DNA of 6,273 nt from Candidatus Cloacimonadota bacterium (GCA_027064945.1 JAMOPB010000458.1:1-6273); one strand, 5' to 3'. Positions 1 through 6,142 are shown, counted from the first letter of the stretch. Notes: a model not told the origin generated them from the letters alone. A program made the numbers and translations.

Positions 1-65
1 AAGATTAACATGTAATCGGCTGGACGCATAATTTTCCAAAATTTTTTAGATTTATTGATTAGCAT
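1..65 (-). CDS. 5' end of an unidentified gene, possibly a NusG domain II-like protein (partial)
   Basis: An ATG at 65-63 opens a reading frame that stays open to the window edge, giving 21 residues: MLINKSKKFWKIMRPADYML then I. It starts 4 bases after the amrS stop codon. A GGAG at 81-78, inside the last codons of amrS, could serve as its ribosome binding site, although the 12-base spacing is long. A basic N-terminus followed by RPADYMLI, which looks like the start of a membrane helix, recalls small membrane-anchored NusG domain II proteins. That resemblance rests on very few residues and is only a guess. The position and coupling make a real gene likely; its identity is open. Confidence 0.5.
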   Translation of the reverse strand, partial: MLINKSKKFWKIMRPADYMLI

Positions 66-69
66 TTTA

Positions 70-1038
70 CTAAAATTCTCCGTAAATCTTATATCCGCAA
101 TTTTGACATTTCCCATCTAGAATGTAGTTTTTATAAGAAAAACGTTCAATTAATAATTTTCCGCATTTTGGGCAAAAAGTGTTATTTGGATAAATCATGT
201 TCCCCAGATATACGTAATTTAGATATTTGCTGGCAATTTCGGATAGATCTAAAATAGTTTGTTCATCAGTTGCAGGTATTTGCATTTTGTAAGATGGAAA
301 ATATCTAGATAGATGAAGAGGTATGTTTTTATTAATTTCCGAAATAAATTTTGCTAATTTTTCAATTAATTCAGTGCTATCGTTCAAACCGGGAATAATC
401 ATATTTGTAATTTCAATATGGCAATCGGTTGCGGCTATTTCAATAGTTTGCAATACGTTTTCTAAATTTCCACCACAATATTTTTTATAGAAATCTTCAT
501 CAAAAGATTTTAAATCAATATTCATTGCATCTATATAGGGAAGAAGCATTTCCAAAGGTTTAGGGTTTATAAAGCCGTTTGTTACTAAAACAACTTTTAT
601 ATTATTTGATTTAAGCTTTTTTGCTGAATCGTAGATAAATTCGAACCACGTAAATGGCTCTGTGTATGTGAATGCTACAGAATTCAAATTATACTTTTGG
701 CAAAGATTAATAATTATTTCCGGAGTAATATTTTTTGTAGGAGCAGGAAATTGGCTGATAGAATAATTTTGGCAAAAATCACAATGGAAATTGCAACTAT
801 TGGCACCAAGTGATAAAATTTGGCTGTTGGGGAAAAAATGGAAAAGTGGTTTCTTCTCTATCGGATCGATACTTATGCTAATGGTTTTGCCATAATTTAT
901 AGCATAAAGTTTTCCTTCGATGTTTTTTCTTGCTCTGCAAATCCCGCTATTATTCGGTGCAATTATACAATTATGCGGGCACAATTGGCATTCTACATTT
1001 TGCAAATCCAATTTTCTATAAAAAAGAGCTTCGTGCAC
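70..1038 (-). CDS. amrS: AmmeMemoRadiSam system radical SAM enzyme
   Basis: A 322-residue radical SAM protein of the AmrS type, related to pyruvate formate-lyase activating enzymes. The N-terminus MHEALFYRKL is followed by a cysteine cluster (C17, C20, C24, C34) typical of this family. The radical SAM motif CNFHCDFC (C82, C86, C89) should bind the [4Fe-4S] cluster that cleaves S-adenosylmethionine. Further landmarks are YTEP (125-128), the SRYFPSYKM block (244-252) and a C-terminal zinc-ribbon-like pair, CPKCG (289-293) and CQNCG (311-315). The start is GTG at 1038-1036: an in-frame TAA lies two codons upstream, GGAG sits 6 bases before it, and family members align from here. It lies 3 bases after waaA. 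The family usually works with AMMECR1 and Memo proteins, neither of which is in the window. The substrate is not known to me. Family assignment is firm; the cellular role is not. Confidence 0.92.
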   Translation of the reverse strand: MHEALFYRKLDLQNVECQLCPHNCIIAPNNSGICRARKNIEGKLYAINYGKTISISIDPIEKKPLFHFFPNSQILSLGANSCNFHCDFCQNYSISQFPAPTKNITPEIIINLCQKYNLNSVAFTYTEPFTWFEFIYDSAKKLKSNNIKVVLVTNGFINPKPLEMLLPYIDAMNIDLKSFDEDFYKKYCGGNLENVLQTIEIAATDCHIEITNMIIPGLNDSTELIEKLAKFISEINKNIPLHLSRYFPSYKMQIPATDEQTILDLSEIASKYLNYVYLGNMIYPNNTFCPKCGKLLIERFSYKNYILDGKCQNCGYKIYGEF

Positions 1039-1041
1039 TAT

Positions 1042-2250
1042 TTACTCCGCAAGAAGTTCCAAGCTTCGTTTCAGATTTAATTCCAAACTTGCTTGATTTT
1101 TTGCTAAAGCAATTTTCCCATTTAATCCTGTCTTCTTTGCAAAATTTTCATCACTCAATAAATGGATAAGATCCTCTAATAATTTATCTTTATTGGAAAC
1201 TATAATTCCATCTACTTTTTTTAGAATTCTTACAGAATCACGACAAGAATGGTGGAAATTACCAATCACAGTAGGAATACCATAATAAGCCGATTCCAAA
1301 GGATTATGCCCACCAAAATCTACAAAACTTCCACCAATAACGGCAATATCCGAAATTGCATAATATTTTGTCAGCTTTCCCATTTCATTCACAATGTTGA
1401 TTTTTGAAATTTTATCACTGCTATTTGATAAAGTTACATCATCAAATAGCTGACAAACTTCATCAACACGTTGTAAATGTCGCGGTGCAATTACTATTTT
1501 CAGATCTGGGAATTTTGTAAACAGATGTTTGGATATTTCTTTAAGGATTAATTCTTCACCGGGACGACTAGAGCCCCAAACGATGATCTTATCATCTAAA
1601 GAAAAACCAAGTTCTTGTTTAACTTGTGATCTATTATAATTTGGTAAGTGCAGGCAAAATTTCAGATTTCCGGCATCAATTACATCAGTAAAACCGATTT
1701 TCATAAATCGTTTCTGATCGGATCTTGATTTTGCATTTACATGAACATGCGAAATTATTTGAGACCAGAAAAATTTTGTTTTCAGATAAGTTTTAAACGA
1801 TTTTTTAGAAATTCTGCCGTTTATAATTTCAACGGGGATATTTCTTGTTTTTGCACGTAATAACATATTTGGCCAAAGCTCTGTTTCAGCGATAATAATT
1901 AATTGAGGTTTTAATGTATTAAAAGTCCTTCGTATAATTCCTTTTGTATCGAATGGAAGATAAAAGCAATCAATGTTATCTGAAATTTTTTTTGCAGCTT
2001 CTTGACCTGTTTTAGTCATTGTGCTAATTATAATATTCTTATGCGGAACTTTTTTTTCTAAAGCAAGGATAAAAGGTTTCACGGCGTTTACTTCTCCCAT
2101 AGAAGCAGCGTGAATCCAAATTACATTTTCTTTATTGGGAAGTTTTTTACCACGTCGATTAGCTCTTTGTTCCTTCTCAAGAATAAAACTACTTAGAGGC
2201 AATGCAACATAAGAAATTGTGCTTAATACAAAATTATAAAGTCGTATCAT
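1042..2250 (-). CDS. waaA: 3-deoxy-D-manno-octulosonic acid (Kdo) transferase
   Basis: A 402-residue GT-B glycosyltransferase (family GT30) that moves Kdo from CMP-Kdo to the lipid IV-A precursor on the cytoplasmic face of the inner membrane. Residues 5-24 form a hydrophobic N-terminal anchor. HAASMGE (47-53) carries the conserved glutamate E53, the expected catalytic base. Other family blocks are STMTKTG (76-82), AETELWPN (121-128), NGRIS (144-148), GNLKF (195-199), APRH (255-258) and GGSF followed by GGHNPLES (306-320), the donor-binding region. Length is close to the usual ~420 residues and all main blocks are present, so it should be functional. Its ATG overlaps the rnr stop codon in ATGA. 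The upstream bases are A/T-rich with no Shine-Dalgarno match, so translation probably depends on ribosomes finishing rnr. Whether it adds one or more Kdo units cannot be told from sequence. It is the clearest sign that the host makes lipid A. Confidence 0.95.
   Translation of the reverse strand: MIRLYNFVLSTISYVALPLSSFILEKEQRANRRGKKLPNKENVIWIHAASMGEVNAVKPFILALEKKVPHKNIIISTMTKTGQEAAKKISDNIDCFYLPFDTKGIIRRTFNTLKPQLIIIAETELWPNMLLRAKTRNIPVEIINGRISKKSFKTYLKTKFFWSQIISHVHVNAKSRSDQKRFMKIGFTDVIDAGNLKFCLHLPNYNRSQVKQELGFSLDDKIIVWGSSRPGEELILKEISKHLFTKFPDLKIVIAPRHLQRVDEVCQLFDDVTLSNSSDKISKINIVNEMGKLTKYYAISDIAVIGGSFVDFGGHNPLESAYYGIPTVIGNFHHSCRDSVRILKKVDGIIVSNKDKLLEDLIHLLSDENFAKKTGLNGKIALAKNQASLELNLKRSLELLAE
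1045..1048 (-). promoter_or_regulatory. Ribosome binding site supporting the GTG start of amrS
   Basis: GGAG on the minus strand overlaps the last sense codons of waaA and sits 6 bases before GTG 1038. An in-frame stop immediately upstream excludes a longer amrS. Confidence 0.65.
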
Positions 2251-4334
2251 TTTTTTACTAAACTAAAATAGATATCATTATCTACTCGATTAACCAAAAC
2301 TTTTATTTTATCGGTGAGATGATATTTTTTCCCACTACTCTTGGCAGTTACCAGCATCATATCCTGATTGAAAGAAAAATATTCACCGGGAACAGTTGCA
2401 AACTCCATTACACCTGTTACGGGATAACGATCTAATTCTACGATTAAACCGTCATTTTTCATACCTAAGATAATGCCTTCAAATTCTTCGCCAATATGTT
2501 TTTTCATAAATAGTTGTTTATTTTTCATATCAACTTCACGTTCCGAATCGTCAGCTACAATTTCTTTTTCACTAGCTTGATTTGCAAATTGGATAAGTTC
2601 CTTTTTACTGAAACTAGGTTCACGCATCATAATGATATCTTTTAGTTGATGATGAATAACCAAATCGCAAAGCCTTCTTATTGGTGAAGTGAAATGAGTG
2701 TAATTTTTTAATGCAAGTCCAAAGTGACCTCTGTTTATTACATCATATCTTGCTTTTTGCATACTTCTTAAGATGATTTTATCAAAAACTCTATGATATT
2801 CTTTTGATGGTAATGAATCTAATAGTTTTTGTATCGATTTATTTAAGTTCTTCCCTACGGAAAAATCAATATTACAACGAGATAATGTTTCGGAAAGTCT
2901 TGCTAAACTTTGTTCATTAGGTTTTTCGTGAATTCTATATAATGTGTTATGTGAAGATAATAATTTTGCTGTGTATTCATTAGCAATCAGCATACAATTT
3001 TCTACCATTTTGTGAGAATCGGTTTCTTTACTTCGTTTTAGATCGATTATATGTCCGTCTTCATCAAAGATATATTCTGTCTCAGGAAGATCAAAATGTA
3101 GATATCCATTTTTCTTACGTTTCTCATTAAGTGCTTTTGAAAATATTAGAAGATTATCTAGTCTAACTGCTAAGTCAGGATCAAATTCATTATTATTGCC
3201 TGCAAAATATTCATCAATTTCTTCATAAGAAAAACGTCTATCAGAGCAAATTATAGCATTGAAAATGTTTTGAGAAACGATATTGAAATCATTATCAAAT
3301 GTAGTTTTCACAGTCATCACAAGTTTATCTTCATCTTGTCTCAGGCTGCAAATTTTATTTGAAAGTCTGGCAGGCAACATTGGGATTACAAGTTTTGGGA
3401 AATAGTAACTATTTCCGCGCTCAAAAGCTTCTGCAAACAGGGCGGAAGAAGTATGGACGTAATGTGAAACATCAGCGATATGTACGTATAATTCCCAGCC
3501 ATTTTCAGATTTTTCAAATGAAATAGCATCATCATAATCTCTTGCTGATTCAGGATCTATAGTAAATGTGATCAAATCACGGAAATCTTTCCGTTTAGCA
3601 ATTTCATTTTCAGTAATTTGGTCGTCTATGTTTTCAGCCTCTTTTTGAGTTTTGTTAGGAAATTCCAAAGGAAGATCGTAGTGTTTAATCACACTAAGAA
3701 TTTCAACTTCAGGATTACCTGCTTTTCCCAAAATTTCTATCACATTTCCGGTTGGCACAATGTTTTTGAATCGATTTCCCCAATTGGTAATTTCCAAAAC
3801 AACCTTATCTCCGGCGACAGCATTATTTAGCTTATTTATATTAATTATTGTGTGAATGCGGGAATTATCCGGCTGTAAATATTTTTTACCACGATAATCG
3901 ATAATTGTTCCTATGAAATTTCCTCTGTTGCGTTCTATAATCTTAACGATTATTCCATATTTACGATCTCTTTTGCCTGAACGAACTTCCACTTTCACAA
4001 TATCACCATCGTAGGCATTTAAAGTATCTTCGGAAGAAACAAAAACATCTTTGTCTTCTCCGATAACAAAGGCATAACTTTTACCTTTAGCCAAAGATCT
4101 TGCATCAAATTTTCCAATTAAATACTCTTTTCTAGATTTTTTATTACTTGTATAACTTTTCCCAATTAGTCGTATTTCTTGATCTTTAACTAAACCGAAA
4201 AGAGTATCACGTAAATCTTTATGTTTGTGCTTTCTTACTTGAAGAGCTTTAGATATATCTTTCAATTTGAAATATTTAGAGTTATTATCTTCAAGTAAAT
4301 TCTTAATGCTTAGAGCTAGTTTTTTATCATACAT
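2247..4334 (-). CDS. rnr: Ribonuclease R (3'-5' exoribonuclease)
   Basis: A 695-residue RNase II/R family hydrolytic exonuclease that degrades RNA processively from 3' ends, including structured RNA. Domain order: winged helix (about 1-60), two cold-shock OB domains (about 70-215), RNB catalytic domain (about 250-570) and C-terminal S1 domain (about 612-693). The winged helix and length fit RNase R better than RNase II. Catalytic motif TIDPESARDYDDA (258-270) supplies metal-binding D260, D266, D268 and D269. FPKLVIPMLPARLSNKICSL (312-331) and HFTSPIRR (547-554) are the other signature blocks. The usual RRYPDL reads RRLCDL here, a mild variation. The lysine-rich tail of the E. coli enzyme (about 813 residues) is absent. 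Translation starts at ATG 4334, one base after the preceding stop codon. An AGGA at 4351-4348 is 13 bases away, so coupling is likely. The stop overlaps waaA by 4 bases. Confidence 0.96.
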   Translation of the reverse strand: MYDKKLALSIKNLLEDNNSKYFKLKDISKALQVRKHKHKDLRDTLFGLVKDQEIRLIGKSYTSNKKSRKEYLIGKFDARSLAKGKSYAFVIGEDKDVFVSSEDTLNAYDGDIVKVEVRSGKRDRKYGIIVKIIERNRGNFIGTIIDYRGKKYLQPDNSRIHTIININKLNNAVAGDKVVLEITNWGNRFKNIVPTGNVIEILGKAGNPEVEILSVIKHYDLPLEFPNKTQKEAENIDDQITENEIAKRKDFRDLITFTIDPESARDYDDAISFEKSENGWELYVHIADVSHYVHTSSALFAEAFERGNSYYFPKLVIPMLPARLSNKICSLRQDEDKLVMTVKTTFDNDFNIVSQNIFNAIICSDRRFSYEEIDEYFAGNNNEFDPDLAVRLDNLLIFSKALNEKRKKNGYLHFDLPETEYIFDEDGHIIDLKRSKETDSHKMVENCMLIANEYTAKLLSSHNTLYRIHEKPNEQSLARLSETLSRCNIDFSVGKNLNKSIQKLLDSLPSKEYHRVFDKIILRSMQKARYDVINRGHFGLALKNYTHFTSPIRRLCDLVIHHQLKDIIMMREPSFSKKELIQFANQASEKEIVADDSEREVDMKNKQLFMKKHIGEEFEGIILGMKNDGLIVELDRYPVTGVMEFATVPGEYFSFNQDMMLVTAKSSGKKYHLTDKIKVLVNRVDNDIYFSLVKK

Positions 4335-4335
4335 T

Positions 4336-4785
4336 TTACTGTCTGTTTCCTATTTTTTTATCCAAAAGATCAAATAATGCTTTCTTCTCTTCTTGTGTTT
4401 TAGAAAATCTTACATTAAGTCCACGAAATGGATCTAATCTGCGTGGCATTTTGAAAGTGGAAAGCATTACACCTTTTTTATCAGTATAATAACACCCGAA
4501 ATCACTATAAGATCTTACCATTTTAAAAAGCCAATAATGTATAACAATCTCATTTTCTCGAAATGAATAATGTGTTGGAATGAAATAGGTAATAGTTCCA
4601 CCGAAAAGGATTAGCATTCCAAAAACATAATAAAATGGTTGTTCCCAATTTACAACTGTAAGTTGCCACAATCCATAACCCATAAAAAGGAAAAAAAATA
4701 CTAAAATAGTAGAAGATTTAGGAAAATCTAAAAATGGATGTGAAATCCATTCTACAACAATATCATCCTTAGATTTATCTGACAT
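4336..4785 (-). CDS. Uncharacterised two-helix membrane protein with PH-like C-terminal domain
   Basis: A 149-residue protein from ATG 4785. A TTG at 4791 would add two residues, but the ATG is preferred because AGGAG (4800-4796) lies 10 bases upstream, the same spacing as for yicC. After a polar N-terminus containing WISHPF (13-18), two hydrophobic helices follow at about 26-45 and 51-70. A soluble, presumably cytoplasmic part of about 80 residues comes next. This part has alternating beta-strand-like character (FRENEIVIHYWL) and a conserved-looking block, GVMLSTFKMPRRLDPFRGL, at 105-123, then a final amphipathic helix. The layout resembles small bacterial PH-like (YcxB-type) membrane proteins; I know no function for this family and cannot name it. 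It overlaps yicC by 11 bases and ends one base before rnr, so it is embedded between two RNase genes. It is clearly a real gene from coupling and composition; the fold assignment is tentative. Confidence 0.82.
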   Translation of the reverse strand: MSDKSKDDIVVEWISHPFLDFPKSSTILVFFFLFMGYGLWQLTVVNWEQPFYYVFGMLILFGGTITYFIPTHYSFRENEIVIHYWLFKMVRSYSDFGCYYTDKKGVMLSTFKMPRRLDPFRGLNVRFSKTQEEKKALFDLLDKKIGNRQ

Positions 4786-5650
4786 TTGCAATCATCTCCT
4801 TACATTTTTCCACTTCTTCTTTTACGATCAAAATATAAGGATACACATTAGTTCTTCCGAATTTTGAGCCGGTAGTATTAATTTCTCTTTGCATCTCCTG
4901 ATTTATAAATCCCAAAGATTTTCCGTTTACTACATCTTTACGCATCATTTGACGGAATTTTGCAATGTGATCTCTTAATCTTACAATTTCTTCCGTAACA
5001 TCAGCTTTTTCAACTGCTAGTGCAGACTCTTGTAAAAGCCGTCTGTAGTCATCTTTTGCAGCACAATCAAATAATATGTTTTTTATATTTGCTCTTAATG
5101 TTTCAAAATATTCTTTTTTAAATGGAGGAATTGCCGCCTCGATAAGATCGATATTCTCTGACATCAAATTTAAAGATTGTTCAAAGAAATCCAACATAGA
5201 TTGGCCCTCAATGCTTGCCATTTTGTCATGTGCCTTTAAAGCTTCTTCCAAATTTTTAACTATTGCGTCATGAATTTCATCACTTTGTAAATCGCATTGT
5301 TTACTACGCACAATGTCATTATCAGAAATGATCTTTGTGATAGGAATATTTTGTTTATCTTCAACTACATCAAGAGCTTTCTGATAAATGTCCCAATATG
5401 CTTTTAAGCGAGTTTCATTCAATTCAATTTCCGGAACTCTTTTATCTTCAAAATTTATGTAAACATTTACTTTCCCGCGATTGATATATTTTTTTACAAG
5501 TTTTGAAAGTTCAATTTCCATAAAATAAAGTTCACGAGGTAATGAAATTTTAAGTTCTAAAAATCTGCTGTTTACGCTTCTAATCTCAGTTTCTATTGAG
5601 ATATTTTCATTGGTATAGGTTGCTCTACCATATCCGGTCATACTTTTCAT
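4775..5650 (-). CDS. yicC: YicC/YloC family endoribonuclease
   Basis: A 291-residue member of the YicC family; E. coli YicC and B. subtilis YloC have been reported as endoribonucleases acting in RNA decay. N-terminal signature SMTGYGR (3-9) and EIRSVNSRFLELKISLP (22-38) are present. So are RGKV (58-61), the EGQSMLDFF stretch (148-156), DVTEEIVRLRDHIAKF (217-232) and the C-terminal QEMQREINTTGSK (251-263). Length matches the usual ~290. After GSK the common (S/A)ND-type residues are replaced by FGRTNVYPY, although the length to the C-terminus is kept. Translation starts at ATG 5650, with AGGAG at 5665-5661 spaced 10 bases away; the protein begins where the family normally does. It is the first gene of the operon, with the likely promoter about 60-100 bases upstream. 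In many bacteria yicC precedes gmk (guanylate kinase); here a membrane protein and rnr follow instead. Confidence 0.94.
   Translation of the reverse strand: MKSMTGYGRATYTNENISIETEIRSVNSRFLELKISLPRELYFMEIELSKLVKKYINRGKVNVYINFEDKRVPEIELNETRLKAYWDIYQKALDVVEDKQNIPITKIISDNDIVRSKQCDLQSDEIHDAIVKNLEEALKAHDKMASIEGQSMLDFFEQSLNLMSENIDLIEAAIPPFKKEYFETLRANIKNILFDCAAKDDYRRLLQESALAVEKADVTEEIVRLRDHIAKFRQMMRKDVVNGKSLGFINQEMQREINTTGSKFGRTNVYPYILIVKEEVEKCKEMIANVR
4796..4800 (-). promoter_or_regulatory. Ribosome binding site deciding the start of the membrane protein
   Basis: The minus strand reads AGGAG here, within the last codons of yicC. It lies 10 bases from ATG 4785 and only 4 bases from TTG 4791. The yicC site has the same sequence with the same 10-base spacing, which favours the ATG start. 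Confidence 0.7.
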
Positions 5651-5660
5651 GTCTAATGTT

Positions 5661-5665
5661 CTCCT
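5661..5665 (-). promoter_or_regulatory. Ribosome binding site of yicC
   Basis: The minus strand reads AGGAG, 10 bases before the yicC ATG. No competing in-frame start with a similar site is seen. Confidence 0.75.
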
Positions 5666-5683
5666 ACGAAAAATTAATATTCC

Positions 5684-5709
5684 GTTCTGGAATTTTACCT
5701 AGCCAGAAC
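5684..5709 (-). promoter_or_regulatory. Inverted repeat in the predicted yicC leader
   Basis: GTTCTGG (5684-5690) and CCAGAAC (5703-5709) are perfect 7-base inverted repeats separated by 12 bases. From the candidate promoter, transcription would start close to the right arm, so this would be a hairpin at or near the mRNA 5' end, or a DNA operator. It is followed by A/T-rich leader rather than a long T run on the minus strand, so it does not look like a terminator. Confidence 0.5.
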
Positions 5710-5748
5710 AGTATATGTACACTAATTTGATTAGACTTTGGCTGTCAA
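5710..5748 (-). promoter_or_regulatory. Candidate sigma-70-type promoter of the yicC operon
   Basis: The minus strand has a perfect -35 box TTGACA (5748-5743). Eighteen bases further is TAGTGT (5724-5719), which keeps the most conserved -10 positions (TAnnnT). A better -10 match, TATACT (5715-5710), is 27 bases from that -35 box and would have to act without it. A 5-bp dyad, CTAAT-TTG-ATTAG (5722-5734), lies in the spacer and overlaps the first -10 box, a position where a repressor could bind. Position upstream of the first operon gene supports a promoter; the exact boxes are uncertain, especially as promoter consensus in this lineage is unknown to me. Confidence 0.5.
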
Positions 5749-5756
5749 GATTGATA

Positions 5757-5833
5757 AAAAGCAAGAAGAAAGAAGTGAAGCGTGAAGAGTGACAAGTGAT
5801 AGGTGAGAAGTGAAAGGGGAAAATGGAAAAGGA
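5757..5833. repeat. Degenerate GTGANNN heptamer tandem repeat, tract 1
   Basis: On the plus strand this tract is purine-rich and keeps a strict 7-base period: GTGAAGC, GTGAAGA, GTGACAA, GTGATAG, GTGAGAA, GTGAAAG, then GGGAAAA and TGGAAAA (5775-5830). It is preceded by a looser GAA-rich lead-in. The period is not a multiple of 3 and no open frame follows it, so it is not coding. Comparable heptamer repeats (STRR sequences) are known from cyanobacterial intergenic DNA, which is only an analogy. Confidence 0.8.
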
Positions 5834-5861
5834 TAAACAATTTTTAATTTTGAATTGGAAG

Positions 5862-5889
5862 CACATAACCATAAACCATCAACCACAAA
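5862..5889. repeat. Short C-rich heptamer tract
   Basis: Four heptamers in register: CACATAA, CCATAAA, CCATCAA, CCACAAA. The period matches the neighbouring purine-rich tracts but the consensus differs. Confidence 0.6.
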
Positions 5890-5903
5890 TATCAGGCTTC
5901 AAA

Positions 5904-5933
5904 CCACTAAGCAGTTACGCTACAGTTGGAAAT
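5904..5933. repeat. Diverged ~30-base repeat element, copy 1
   Basis: It aligns with 6112-6142 with one gap and about 23 of 31 positions matching by hand. The best part is the last 20 bases, GTTACGCTACAGTTGGAAAT, against GTTGTGCTACAATTGGAAAT, with 17 of 20 identical. The palindrome present in copy 2 is eroded here. Confidence 0.6.
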
Positions 5934-5981
5934 ATTGCATTTCAACAATGCCTATATCCATAATTATTCGTGTTTATCCCT

Positions 5982-6087
5982 GTGATGAGTGAAGCATAAA
6001 GCTTGAAAATGGATAATGTATAATGTGAGAAGTAACAAGTGACAAGTAAGAAGAAGAAATTAGTAAGTAGAAAGTAAAAAGTAGAAC
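5982..6087. repeat. Degenerate GTNANAA heptamer tandem repeat, tract 2
   Basis: The plus strand reads GTGATGA, GTGAAGC, then four looser heptamers. After a one-base phase shift it continues GTGAGAA, GTAACAA, GTGACAA, GTAAGAA, two looser units, GTAGAAA, GTAAAAA, GTAGAAC (6025-6087). The 7-base register carries right up to the palindrome at 6085. A 68-codon minus-strand frame across this area is a by-product of the repeat and is not called as a gene. Confidence 0.8.
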
Positions 6088-6108
6088 AAGCTGCCAGCTT
6101 GTTTTTTT
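6085..6108 (+). other. Perfect palindrome followed by a T run, terminator-like
   Basis: AACAAGCTGCCAGCTTGTT (6085-6103) has 9-base perfectly complementary arms around a single central C. The T run spans 6102-6108. RNA from the plus strand could form a 7-bp stem with a 5-base loop and then a U tract, the shape of an intrinsic terminator. No plus-strand gene lies upstream, so a terminator role has nothing obvious to serve. On the minus strand the T run would precede the stem as an A run, so termination there is doubtful. It may instead be part of the repeat module. Confidence 0.55.
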
Positions 6109-6111
6109 CCG

Positions 6112-6142
6112 CAACTTGGCAAGTTGTGCTACAATTGGAAAT
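6112..6142. repeat. ~30-base repeat element with palindrome, copy 2
   Basis: CAACTTG-G-CAAGTTG (6112-6126) is a perfect palindrome with a one-base centre; a G-T and a C-G pair can extend the stem outward. It continues into GTGCTACAATTGGAAAT, which is shared with copy 1 at 5904-5933. It begins 4 bases after the T run of the previous palindrome. Confidence 0.65.

Noticed and set aside
820..1169. Two overlapping plus-strand frames of 86 and 79 codons
   Set aside because: They lie opposite amrS and waaA, whose motifs are well conserved, and have no plausible ribosome site or recognisable domain.
3618..3830. 70-codon plus-strand frame
   Set aside because: Antisense shadow within the OB-fold part of rnr, with no support.
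5076..5273. 65-codon plus-strand frame
   Set aside because: Antisense shadow of yicC, with no support.
6085..6108. Intrinsic terminator of an upstream operon
   Set aside because: The T run lies on the plus-strand side, but no plus-strand gene precedes it. Kept as a terminator-like palindrome, not called as a terminator.
6085..6126. Palindromes with spacing, considered as CRISPR repeats or an integron attC site
   Set aside because: There are only two diverged palindromes, no regular spacer array, no cas or integrase gene, and no conserved attC core sites.
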